Assembly (NCBI RefSeq): GCF_009901525.1
Contig: NZ_CP019288.1
Span: 3,997,501-4,061,500, forward strand
Source of the DNA: Kordia antarctica
GTDB taxonomy: Bacteria > Bacteroidota > Bacteroidia > Flavobacteriales > Flavobacteriaceae
Reading direction: 5' to 3'
Length of the DNA: 64,000 nt
Of this stretch, positions 25,227 to 32,925 are shown piece by piece. Within the stretch, counting starts at the first letter, position 1; the number at the start of each line of letters is the position of its first letter. The position numbers and the translations under genes are program-made. A model generated the notes under the pieces. It saw only the letters and a list, made by a program, of their open reading frames with translations, made no database searches and was not told the DNA's origin.

Positions 25227-27125
25227 CTACTCCTTAACAATCTTATACGTAGATATTCGATGTTCACTATCAGTTAATTGTAACAAATACATTCCTTGAG
25301 GAAGATGACCAATAGAAAGTGATTGATTGTGATAGCTAGACGAAACTTTTTGTCCTTGCAGATTAAACACGTTAACATCACTTATTTGATATTCTGAATC
25401 AATTGTTAGAAGGTCTTGGGTTGGGTTAGGGAATATTTTGATTGATGTTTTGAATCTTACATCATTAACTGACAAGACAAATTGTTCATCGCTTAGATAC
25501 ACTCTCAAAAAGTTAACTCTCGTAGCTGATGGTGTTGTAATTGCCCCCACCGAATTATCAGCACTTCTTATTTCAAAATAATACAGGTTAAGAGTATCAT
25601 CGTATCTAAAGCGAGGTGCTAAACTTTCTCCCCATCCATCGGGAATGCTATACCATTGCGATGGAACGAGAGAGTTCAGAGGATATTGGCTAAAATCAAA
25701 GCCGCTGGGGAATACTAAATACGATACGTGCGAGTCGCTTGGCGCAAGCGTACCATTACCCGTTTTTTCAACATAGTTAAAGACTGACGTTGCAGGAGCA
25801 ACCTGTATCACTTGGTTATATTCACTATCTAAGAGGGGAACATAATTTGAGTTGTACACTACGGTATTAAAACCACCATTGAATTCGGGAAGTAAGGTTC
25901 CATCAATTTCGGGAGCATAATTTGAATCTTGCTCGTGTTCTGTTCCGTAGGTTTGAATACATTCTAGTACACCATTATCATATGAGACAAAGGAATACTT
26001 CGTTTCTAAAAAGAGGTAATTGTTATTCTCTCCCATCGCATTACCAAAGATGCGCATGTCGTATTTAGGATTCAACTTTTTGTCGTAATACCGAACAGAA
26101 TTGGAGTAGAGACCAATAGGAGTGTTCACAGGAACGCTTCCGACCTTTGCAAAAATTACATCCTGTTCCGTAAAGAAGATATCGGTACTCACGGTAAAAC
26201 TAATATGTTCTTTTGTGATATTCCAATTGTTATCAAGTTGAAAAACATCATCGTAATCAATAAGGTAGTAAGTTCCGCTTTCATACGGGTCTTCAGCCAT
26301 TTCTGAGAAGGTATGCCCTGCGGTCACAACGACAGGCGCAATGATTTGCTGTGTAGTTGGGTTAACACGTAAATAAAAAATATTAAATACATCGTCTTGA
26401 CCATAAATGGTACCGTTGACTTCCAAGGTTGCGAATGAGGACAGTTCAAGAACAATATCACCATTGCTCGCTTGAAACATATCTTGTGCGCTAAATTCGT
26501 TTGATGAGCTAATTTCATCGTTAAGTTTGATATGCCAATGTTCATCTAAGTTATCGTCATAGGCAAGCAGAACCACTTGTACTTGATTACCATTAGGGTC
26601 ATGTGAAAAGCTAAAGTCATCCGTTCCATTGTTGGGTACATTATCTGGAGGGTCAGTTACATTAAAAAGAGCATAGTGTTCTTGTTGTCCTTTTAACATA
26701 GCCTTGCAAGATACATTCACAAGTCGCTTATCAAGCAATGGGGTATCTCCTGTGTTATCATACTTGGCAAACGAGTAGTAAATGTTTGAGAAAATATCCA
26801 CTCTAATTGAACCAAATACCGCAAATTCAGTGTTGTTGATAAAGTGAGCAACTCTTGGTATTGAAACACAACAGTTATCAGCATTCTCATTGGTAAAGTT
26901 TATCGTCGTCCCTATTTGATTAAAATTTTGGTCGAATCTCATAATCTTTCCATAACCAAAATCTAATATGGCATCATCGGGTAGTGATAATATAAGGTAT
27001 GAACCATCGTCGTTTTTAACAGCGAATTCAAACCAGTCGTCCGCTATATACTTGAAGTTATCAGCGAATTGGCAGTGTCCTATATAGGTAAAGAGGGCGC
27101 AAAAAAGGAGTAAAAGTTTCTTCAT
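25227..27125 (-). CDS. T9SS-secreted protein with C-terminal sorting domain
   Basis: A 632-aa protein. The start MKKLLLLFCALFTYIG gives a normal signal peptide; a longer frame upstream does not. The last 75 residues are a type A T9SS sorting domain (IKIFPNPTQDLLTI, then NLQGQKV and LPQGMYLLQL). The middle is beta-rich, resembling secreted propeller-like proteins of the phylum. It should be exported by Sec, then moved across the outer membrane by T9SS and attached or released. It lies beside the regulatory palindrome at 27,172. Confidence 0.8.
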   Translation of the reverse strand: MKKLLLLFCALFTYIGHCQFADNFKYIADDWFEFAVKNDDGSYLILSLPDDAILDFGYGKIMRFDQNFNQIGTTINFTNENADNCCVSIPRVAHFINNTEFAVFGSIRVDIFSNIYYSFAKYDNTGDTPLLDKRLVNVSCKAMLKGQQEHYALFNVTDPPDNVPNNGTDDFSFSHDPNGNQVQVVLLAYDDNLDEHWHIKLNDEISSSNEFSAQDMFQASNGDIVLELSSFATLEVNGTIYGQDDVFNIFYLRVNPTTQQIIAPVVVTAGHTFSEMAEDPYESGTYYLIDYDDVFQLDNNWNITKEHISFTVSTDIFFTEQDVIFAKVGSVPVNTPIGLYSNSVRYYDKKLNPKYDMRIFGNAMGENNNYLFLETKYSFVSYDNGVLECIQTYGTEHEQDSNYAPEIDGTLLPEFNGGFNTVVYNSNYVPLLDSEYNQVIQVAPATSVFNYVEKTGNGTLAPSDSHVSYLVFPSGFDFSQYPLNSLVPSQWYSIPDGWGESLAPRFRYDDTLNLYYFEIRSADNSVGAITTPSATRVNFLRVYLSDEQFVLSVNDVRFKTSIKIFPNPTQDLLTIDSEYQISDVNVFNLQGQKVSSSYHNQSLSIGHLPQGMYLLQLTDSEHRISTYKIVKE

Positions 27126-27171
27126 AATGTTCAGATTTAGATTACACGTTCTGCAAACATAATAAAAAAAC

Positions 27172-27199
27172 ATTTACCCAACAATTTTGTTGGGTAAAT
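27172..27199. promoter_or_regulatory. 28-bp near-perfect palindrome, candidate operator
   Basis: Arms ATTTACCCAACAA and TTGTTGGGTAAAT (13 bp each) surround TT. It lies between two divergent genes: the T9SS protein (starts 27,125, leftward) and the XRE regulator (starts 27,247, rightward). Placement and symmetry fit a repressor-binding site controlling both; the XRE protein is the obvious candidate ligand. It is not followed by a T run, so it is not a typical terminator. Confidence 0.6.
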
Positions 27200-27246
27200 A
27201 ATCAATCAATACTCCTATTTTACGAAATAACTTAACATTTCATTGA

Positions 27247-27465
27247 TTGGAGGATAAGGAACTAGCGGAACTAATTCTAAGTATTGGTCAGCGTATACGT
27301 GAACTAAGAAAAGAACAAAACATGACCCAACTTGATTTAGGAATTAAGTCGGGTATGGAAGAGAATGCCGTTCAGCGACTTGAAACTGCTCGTACAAGTC
27401 CAACGATTAAGACCTTACACAGGATTGCGAAAGGATTGAATGTAGAGTTAAGAGAGTTGTTTTAG
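27247..27465 (+). CDS. Small XRE-family HTH regulator
   Basis: A 72-aa protein with an almost complete HTH_3 domain (IRELRKEQNMTQLDLG, then ENAVQRLETARTSPT). There is no ATG before the domain, so the TTG at 27,247 is the likely start. It faces the palindrome at 27,172 and is the only regulator near the integrase, so control of the cargo promoter or of excision is likely. Confidence 0.75.
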   Translation: MEDKELAELILSIGQRIRELRKEQNMTQLDLGIKSGMEENAVQRLETARTSPTIKTLHRIAKGLNVELRELF

Positions 27466-27468
27466 TAA

Positions 27469-27702
27469 CTAACGCTCCAATCCTCTATCTTTAGATTTCT
27501 TATTCTGCATAGCATTAAGTTCATTCAATCGTGATTGACTACGTTCCTTTTCATACAAACGTTTTCCATCCTGTAAGCCAATAAAATAATCATTACGTGA
27601 TTCACTCTTGAGAAGATTTTCAAGAAGTTGAGGTTGGTACTCCGCTAGAAGATATGCGTGATTCACTCCTTTGATATATTGTTGTTCATTTGCTATCTCC
27701 AT
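27469..27702 (-). CDS. Small hypothetical protein downstream of the excisionase-like gene
   Basis: A 77-aa charged, helical protein. It overlaps the previous gene by one base and lies 3 nt from the convergent XRE gene. Small genes like this are frequent between integrase/excisionase genes and cargo in Bacteroidota elements. No family recognised. Confidence 0.55.
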   Translation of the reverse strand: MEIANEQQYIKGVNHAYLLAEYQPQLLENLLKSESRNDYFIGLQDGKRLYEKERSQSRLNELNAMQNKKSKDRGLER

Positions 27703-27971
27703 TAGAAGATTGATTTACGATGAGTTTCTAAATAGGACATAATGGAATCGTAATCATACAAAATGATTTTCTTCTGTGGTTGCGAATATGAAATTGCTCC
27801 TGTATCACGTAGTTTTTGAATAGTCGTTCGACTCTTAACATTAAGAATTTCCATGGCACGTTCTTGTGATACCCACTTTTCTTGGTTGAGTTGTTGCTTC
27901 TCTTTTATTCGTCCAACTACTTCTTCAACGAGTTGATAGAATGCTTCATCATGTAAACAGATTACTTCCAT
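27702..27971 (-). CDS. Excisionase-like HTH protein
   Basis: An 89-aa protein with a MerR-type or HTH_17 helix-turn-helix: WVSQERAMEILNVKSRTTIQ, then a short wing (GAISYSQPQKKIILY). Such proteins next to tyrosine integrases usually act as directionality factors that favour excision. It lies 20 nt downstream of the integrase gene and is likely co-expressed with it. Confidence 0.75.
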   Translation of the reverse strand: MEVICLHDEAFYQLVEEVVGRIKEKQQLNQEKWVSQERAMEILNVKSRTTIQKLRDTGAISYSQPQKKIILYDYDSIMSYLETHRKSIF

Positions 27972-27991
27972 GAACTAAAGATATGAAATAT

Positions 27992-29206
27992 TTAGAAGTC
28001 CAATACCTTATTCAAAGCTTCATCTTCTTCTTTGTGCGTAAAGTTAGATTGATAGTTAATTGTTGTAGTGATTGAAGAGTGACGATACAATTTCTGTAAA
28101 GTTTGTATAGGAATCTTGTCGCCAGATATATTACCAAAGGTATGACGAGCAATATGCATCGTTAGTTTCTTATCAATTTCGCATTTAGTTGCGATAGAGG
28201 CGAGGTACTTATTAAACTTCTTGGTAGCGGTTTTTGTTTTAGCTAAGATGTCTTTTGGAGATTTTAGATTTGCTTTTTTCATTTCGGGAAAGATAAAGTC
28301 ATCATTTCTTTGTTTTGAATCTTCGTAGTGTGAAATGATATCAATAGCCTTTTCGGGTAGTTGTAAGGACAACAGCTTACTATTTTTATTCATCCGATAG
28401 TTGAGGCGACCATCATAAATATCACTCCATTTTATCTTTATCACATCGCCAACACGCATTCCTGCAAGGTAGAAGCTAAAGAGCCATACATTTCGTGTGT
28501 GCTGTTCCTGTAAACTAAGCTTATCGCTATTCGCAATCGCTTGAACCTCTTCAATAGAGAGTCCAACTTTTGTAGATTCTGGAAATCGAATCACAATCTT
28601 ATCTCTTCCGAATGGATAGTGTTTCTGTTCAACGATTCCAGCTCTAATTGCTCGGTTAAAGAGTGTTCTAACAACAACAAGATTGTTAACGATTGATCGC
28701 TGACTCACACCTTTTTCAATTTTCAAATATGACATAAATCGTCTAAGAAAGATTTCATCAATCTCACGGAAGTTGAGTGCCAGTGATTTTGAAAACTCAA
28801 CGACATACTTCACACGCACCTTATCAGCAGATAATTGATTCAGTTTGTTGTTTCGTTCTAGTTCATTGAGATAATCTTGTCCAAGCTCATTAAAGCTTTT
28901 ATCACTCATCGGATTCTTAATCTCCTTTTTGATTTGCTGTGCGCTAATCTCCATATCATTGGATTGGAGTTCAATGAGTGTACTGTTAGCTTCTGCAAGT
29001 TTAGATGCAATGAGATTATTTAGTCGTGCTGAATTTGGATGTGATTTTCGTACCTTGCGTTCATCTTCGTTCCAATACTTTTTGTCTATGTAGTGACCGA
29101 TATATATGTACGAAGGCTTGCGATTTTTAATGATTCTGACCACCAGTGGGTAGAGTCCTTCTTTATTAACTTTGTTCCGTAACAGTACTTTTACACTTGT
29201 TGCCAT
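27992..29206 (-). CDS. Tyrosine integrase of the element
   Basis: A 404-aa phage-type integrase with an arm-binding N-terminus (about 1-90), SAM-like core-binding domain (about 100-190), and catalytic domain with Arg251 (GMRVGD), His351-x-x-Arg354 (MHIARHTFG), His376 (YRHSSI) and Tyr385 (INYQ). This complete catalytic set indicates an active enzyme. It integrates the element by exchange between attP and a chromosomal attB, here most likely the 3' end of a tRNA-Leu gene located 150 nt away. Its promoter faces the att region. Confidence 0.92.
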   Translation of the reverse strand: MATSVKVLLRNKVNKEGLYPLVVRIIKNRKPSYIYIGHYIDKKYWNEDERKVRKSHPNSARLNNLIASKLAEANSTLIELQSNDMEISAQQIKKEIKNPMSDKSFNELGQDYLNELERNNKLNQLSADKVRVKYVVEFSKSLALNFREIDEIFLRRFMSYLKIEKGVSQRSIVNNLVVVRTLFNRAIRAGIVEQKHYPFGRDKIVIRFPESTKVGLSIEEVQAIANSDKLSLQEQHTRNVWLFSFYLAGMRVGDVIKIKWSDIYDGRLNYRMNKNSKLLSLQLPEKAIDIISHYEDSKQRNDDFIFPEMKKANLKSPKDILAKTKTATKKFNKYLASIATKCEIDKKLTMHIARHTFGNISGDKIPIQTLQKLYRHSSITTTINYQSNFTHKEEDEALNKVLDF

Positions 29207-29238
29207 TTTCCCTTCTTTTTATCTAAGTTACGAAATTT

Positions 29239-29314
29239 AGGTAAAACATAGGTAAAACATTTGGTGTTTTTTCATGGTTTTTTGTGAACAGTGAATTTAG
29301 TAAAACATTGGTAA
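29239..29314. repeat. Arm-type direct repeats at the integrase-att junction
   Basis: The decamer GGTAAAACAT occurs twice in tandem (29,240-29,260), and a variant (AGTAAAACATTGGTAA) follows at 29,299-29,314. Placement between the integrase start and the crossover region fits integrase or excisionase arm sites. The 18-mer AGGTAAAACATAGGTAAA (29,239-29,256) recurs exactly at 29,970-29,987. Confidence 0.6.
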
Positions 29315-29360
29315 TCAATTGATTTTTAGTACACATACGCTCAAATGGGTTCAAATTGAA

Positions 29361-29415
29361 CTGGATTCAAAATCCAGTTCTTTCGGGAGTGTGGGTTCGA
29401 TTCCCACCTCGAGTA
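29361..29415 (+). other. attR: 3' fragment of a tRNA-Leu(CAA) gene
   Basis: The sequence has an anticodon arm (CTGGA TTCAAAA TCCAG, anticodon CAA), a long variable arm of type II tRNAs, a T arm (GTGGG TTCGATT CCCAC), the 3' acceptor strand CTCGAGT and discriminator A. The 5' acceptor strand expected from pairing (ACTCGAG) is absent upstream, so the gene is not whole. This is what remains at the far end when an element integrates in a tRNA 3' end. The intact tRNA should be at the left end of the element, outside the window. Confidence 0.8.
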
Positions 29416-29425
29416 CTAAAATGAA

Positions 29426-29453
29426 AATCTCAACAGAAATGTTGGGATTTTTT
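29426..29453 (+). terminator. Terminator after the tRNA fragment
   Basis: AATCTCAAC and GTTGGGATT pair around the loop AGAAAT and are followed by a T run. It lies 10 nt after the tRNA 3' end, so it is the original tRNA terminator. Confidence 0.75.
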
Positions 29454-29548
29454 GTTTTAAAACTATTGCTCAAATGTTAATTACGGTGTTCCCGTAAGTA
29501 GTTAACAATTTGTTTTTATAATTTTCTGTCTAATCAAAACTTTATATT

Positions 29549-29668
29549 ATGTTAGATAAACTTTCAAATCTGCAAGGTGTTCAAACACTGAGCAAAGAGG
29601 AGCAACAAATTATTCTCGGAGGTAATTGTTGTCTGAGTTGGTGCTCTAAACATTGTCAGTATCATTAA
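29549..29668 (+). CDS. Double-glycine-leader Cys-rich peptide precursor (39 aa)
   Basis: The leader MLDKLSNLQGVQTLSKEEQ...ILGG has the hydrophobic and acidic spacing and terminal GG of peptides processed by C39-peptidase ABC exporters. The 14-residue core is NCCLSWCSKHCQYH, with four Cys. A strong terminator follows at 29,679. No maturation enzyme or exporter is next to it, so these would be supplied from elsewhere. A bacteriocin- or signal-type peptide, possibly disulfide- or thioether-modified, is inferred. The gene sits between the att site and a second att-like copy. Confidence 0.7.
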   Translation: MLDKLSNLQGVQTLSKEEQQIILGGNCCLSWCSKHCQYH

Positions 29669-29678
29669 ATTTATTCAC

Positions 29679-29703
29679 AGCGAACTTCGGTTCGCTTTTC
29701 TTT
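29679..29703 (+). terminator. Intrinsic terminator of the peptide gene
   Basis: AGCGAAC and GTTCGCT form a perfect 7-bp stem with a stable TTCG tetraloop, followed by TTTCTTTTCT. It lies 10 nt after the peptide stop. From here to 29,934 I see no gene. Confidence 0.85.
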
Positions 29704-29934
29704 TCTCCGTACTTTTCATAGTGCTTTTCTTCATTCTTCAATTAATATTTAAAGTTTCTATAATATTTACTATTCATAGAGACCTTGTTTAGATTTTGAG
29801 TTTTTTGATATAGTTTTTTTAATTCTATGTTCTAAGAAGCATTCAAGAAGTAAGAATGAGAACTTAAGAGCTTGTTTATTTTCTTCAAATCCTCAATAAA
29901 AAAGGTCGGTTTTAGAAACTTTTAGTGTACACAA

Positions 29935-29987
29935 AGGCTTTAGCAGAAATGTTAGAGCCTTTTTTTATTAGGTAAAACATAGGTAAA
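29935..29987. repeat. Second tRNA-type terminator plus exact copy of the integrase-side 18-mer
   Basis: AGGCTTTAGC and GTTAGAGCCT form a hairpin with the same AGAAAT loop as the tRNA terminator at 29,426, followed by seven T. The 18-mer AGGTAAAACATAGGTAAA, identical to 29,239-29,256, starts 3 nt after the T run. This looks like the trace of an older att region. Confidence 0.5.
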
Positions 29988-30011
29988 GGCATATCACTTT
30001 ATCTATCAATT

Positions 30012-30527
30012 CTAAAAACTTGGCGGTGGCGGACAAATGTTAGGTTTCATAAACTCTTTAGGAATTTGATCAAACTTATCACTTTCAAAAAAATTGAATG
30101 TATGATGCCACCAAGCTTTTAAAGCTTTTTTTTCTGTAAATAGGTAAGAACTAACCACTTTATACTCACCATTTATCTTTGAAATCATGATAGAAATCGC
30201 AAAAAAGTAAACGTATTCAGCACTATTCTTTTTTAGCGCGTAATAGTTAAAATTATAAAATTCTTTTTTTGTAGTAGGCATAATGAAGCTTCCATAAAGA
30301 ATAAATTCTTTGGAGTCTAAATCCTTTTTATACTTTGCCAAAGCGGAATATGTCCAAGTGTTTACAGGTGGTTTTCTTTTTTTAAATTGATCTATTTCTC
30401 CTATTTTTAAAGGAGTTATAAATTTATAGCCAATATCTTCTACCTTTTCAAATACTGCCGCATCTTGTGCAACAATACTGTTGATATTCAAAAATAAAAT
30501 AACGATAAAAAATGTATATGTTTTCAA
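30012..30527 (-). CDS. Secreted hypothetical protein
   Basis: A 171-aa protein with a signal peptide (residues 1-20, ending IVAQ). The mature part has a beta-rich core and ends in CPPPPSF. No recognised family. It lies 11 nt downstream of the DUF2254 gene on the same strand, so the two may be co-transcribed. Confidence 0.6.
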   Translation of the reverse strand: MKTYTFFIVILFLNINSIVAQDAAVFEKVEDIGYKFITPLKIGEIDQFKKRKPPVNTWTYSALAKYKKDLDSKEFILYGSFIMPTTKKEFYNFNYYALKKNSAEYVYFFAISIMISKINGEYKVVSSYLFTEKKALKAWWHHTFNFFESDKFDQIPKEFMKPNICPPPPSF

Positions 30528-30538
30528 TAGAATTATAA

Positions 30539-31849
30539 TTAAATTGCCACTTTAAAAATCGTATAACGCTGTTCCAAATCATTAATATCAGCTTGTAATA
30601 AGAATGATTTTTCGCCAGTTTCCATCACTAATTTTGCGTAATTCTCTAAGGTTTTTGTGTATGAATTGTTTTGATCTGCATCTAAAATAGTAGTTAACGC
30701 TTCCATTAATTTTATAATTATAAAAGGACTTGAGCTTCCGTATTGTCTAATTAGATTAAAACCAGCATTCAAATAACCTTCAAACGTATCATTAATCGTA
30801 ATAACTCTCAGTACATCATCTTCATCTTTAATAGCAGCATCTGGAATTTTAGCATTGGTCAATTGACATAAAATAGACGTTAAATTATCAATACAATTCA
30901 TTGCAGTATACGGATTGTTCACGCCTGGCGATAATGCTTTGGAAGCAATCTCCACAATTTGATGAATCCCAAATTCAACATCTTGAAAAAAGGTTTTCTT
31001 CTTAGCGAGTATAAAGGTAGTTTTTAAAGAAAGTTCTTTTTCATCAATCACTTCGTTTTTATCTCGTTGAAAAATCTCAAAAATGGATTGATTCGCCACA
31101 ATATAAGTGCCTGGTTTATATAATGTCTTAATTACAATATTGTGTTCACGTGCAATTTCGATTAACAAATTCAAATCAAAATATTGAATGTAGCCGCTAA
31201 ACTCAGAAGGAATACTTTTTATCTTAGTAAGTGTTTCGGTTGGGTTTTCAGATTCAACAATTGTAGCGTTTTCATCAATCTGATGCGGATACATGGTATG
31301 AATGCTATTTTCAATTCGAACACGCAATTCGTTGATAATTTTACTCGGTTGAATACTCATGCTAATACTATGAATAAAAATCACCAATAAAAACACATTA
31401 AATACGGCAAGAATCAACGCAAATAAAATAGATAAATTTGGTATAAAAGCGTAGTCGTCATTATCTCTTATTGCATTAATCACAATAATACAATACAAAA
31501 ACACACCAACATATTGTCCTAAAACAACTTGATTCAATCGTTTATACATAAAATTCTGAAGCAATCGCGGACCAAACTGCGAAGACGCAAGCTGTAATAC
31601 AACAATCGTAATTGAAAACACGGTTCCTGCAATTCCAACCATGGAACCTGCAATAACAGTCAATACATTTCGCCCAGAATTTGAGTTCTCTGAAAAAACA
31701 ATCTTAAAAACACCTTCAGGCGTAAATGGATGCGTTTTATCAACATATAAAAGAAAAATAGCGGCAAGAATGCTCATCACAATAATCAGTGTCGGTATAA
31801 ACCAGAAACTATCTCGTATATTTTTAAAAAGGTATTTTAGGTTGAGCAT
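30539..31849 (-). CDS. DUF2254 family membrane protein
   Basis: A 436-aa protein with four N-terminal membrane helices (about 13-35, 60-86, 108-126, 137-165) and a large cytoplasmic part. Typical family blocks are VFSITIVVLQLASSQFGPRLL and ALSPGVNNPYTA. Function in the family is not established. It is the first clearly chromosomal gene pair after the element. Confidence 0.85.
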   Translation of the reverse strand: MLNLKYLFKNIRDSFWFIPTLIIVMSILAAIFLLYVDKTHPFTPEGVFKIVFSENSNSGRNVLTVIAGSMVGIAGTVFSITIVVLQLASSQFGPRLLQNFMYKRLNQVVLGQYVGVFLYCIIVINAIRDNDDYAFIPNLSILFALILAVFNVFLLVIFIHSISMSIQPSKIINELRVRIENSIHTMYPHQIDENATIVESENPTETLTKIKSIPSEFSGYIQYFDLNLLIEIAREHNIVIKTLYKPGTYIVANQSIFEIFQRDKNEVIDEKELSLKTTFILAKKKTFFQDVEFGIHQIVEIASKALSPGVNNPYTAMNCIDNLTSILCQLTNAKIPDAAIKDEDDVLRVITINDTFEGYLNAGFNLIRQYGSSSPFIIIKLMEALTTILDADQNNSYTKTLENYAKLVMETGEKSFLLQADINDLEQRYTIFKVAI

Positions 31850-31933
31850 TGGTCGTTTTTATTGATGCGACAAGATATTACTAAATTCTCACTTTGTTGT
31901 TTCAAATGTATAAGATTTGATTAATTTCGTAGC

Positions 31934-32284
31934 ATGCTAAAAAATTACGAACACATTGAAGAATTACTTATTGATGCAACAAAAGAACAGTTGTATGAAA
32001 AATTAATAGCGCAACTCAACAAAGATTTTACACTCGCTAATATTGAAGAATCTTTCTCGCAGGAACTAAAACCCGATGAACTCAAAACAGAATTACACGA
32101 AATTGTATACCGATTAATTCAAGAAAAATTTGCGGAATACCTGAATCTACTCTACATCATGGATGTTTCTGAAGCCAAAATAAAAGCGTTAGATGGTTCT
32201 GATATGTTGCAACTTTCAGAAAACGTTGTTTTGCTCATGCTAAAACGCGAATGGCAAAAGGTTTGGTTTAAAAATAAACTCTAA
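31934..32284 (+). CDS. Hypothetical helical protein
   Basis: A 116-aa acidic, all-helical protein of unknown family. Its 3' end overlaps the end of the convergent barrel gene by 17 nt. It has its own ATG 84 nt from the divergent DUF2254 gene. Confidence 0.55.
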   Translation: MLKNYEHIEELLIDATKEQLYEKLIAQLNKDFTLANIEESFSQELKPDELKTELHEIVYRLIQEKFAEYLNLLYIMDVSEAKIKALDGSDMLQLSENVVLLMLKREWQKVWFKNKL

Positions 32285-32810
32285 AAAACGGCACCAACGC
32301 ATTTGCATAAATACTTTTATCATCATCATGTAGCACATTATACCGAACACCAACGGTAATATTACTCGTTGTATACCCAACGCCAAAAAATACGGCTGGT
32401 TGCCAATAATTATCATCCACAAAAATTGGATCTTCAAAATTACGACTCACATTCAAATACTCAAACTCACTTGAAAGTTGAATTTCAGGTATCGGATTAA
32501 ACAATCCAATAAAACTTCCACCAACAACAGTAGACTTAAAAAAATCATCATCATTAAAATAGGTGTAATTCAACGAAACTCCTGCCGCAAACTGCGCGTT
32601 AAAATCATAAATAGCACTTGGCGCTACTGTGGCACTAAAAATTCCGTTTCCAAAACTCAAGCCCAATCCGCCACCAAAACGAACATTTTGCCAAAAATCG
32701 CTTCCTTGCGAATTATTAGAATTGCGTTGTGAAAATGCGGAAAATGAAATTAAACACATGGAAATTATCAAAAACACGTTTTTTGAGCGGAAAAAAATAG
32801 AATCTTTCAT
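32268..32810 (-). CDS. Small outer-membrane beta-barrel protein
   Basis: A 180-aa protein with a signal peptide ending FSAFSQ, alternating hydrophobic strands with Gly/Tyr/Phe-rich turns (FGGGLGLSFGNG), and a terminal aromatic residue (VYF) as in outer-membrane barrels. Homologues beside sucA in related genomes have sometimes been labelled alpha-ketoglutarate decarboxylase by neighbourhood, which the sequence does not support. Confidence 0.7.
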   Translation of the reverse strand: MKDSIFFRSKNVFLIISMCLISFSAFSQRNSNNSQGSDFWQNVRFGGGLGLSFGNGIFSATVAPSAIYDFNAQFAAGVSLNYTYFNDDDFFKSTVVGGSFIGLFNPIPEIQLSSEFEYLNVSRNFEDPIFVDDNYWQPAVFFGVGYTTSNITVGVRYNVLHDDDKSIYANALVPFFRVYF

Positions 32811-32925
32811 TTCTTAAAAATCTTAAATATTAATCATATAAATATATGGAAAACATATGATGTGTTTTTTACAAAAGTTGTATTTTTGATAAAATTTTGT
32901 CAAAACAAGACAGGAAGTAAAAAAC

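Noticed and set aside
29331-29415. A complete tRNA-Leu gene
   Set aside because: A D-arm-like TCAA/TTGA stem is present, but the 5' acceptor (ACACATA) does not pair with CTCGAGT. I call only a 3' fragment.
32268-32810. Alpha-ketoglutarate decarboxylase label for the small barrel gene beside sucA
   Set aside because: The protein is a 180-aa exported beta-barrel with no ThDP motif; the label could only come from gene neighbourhood.
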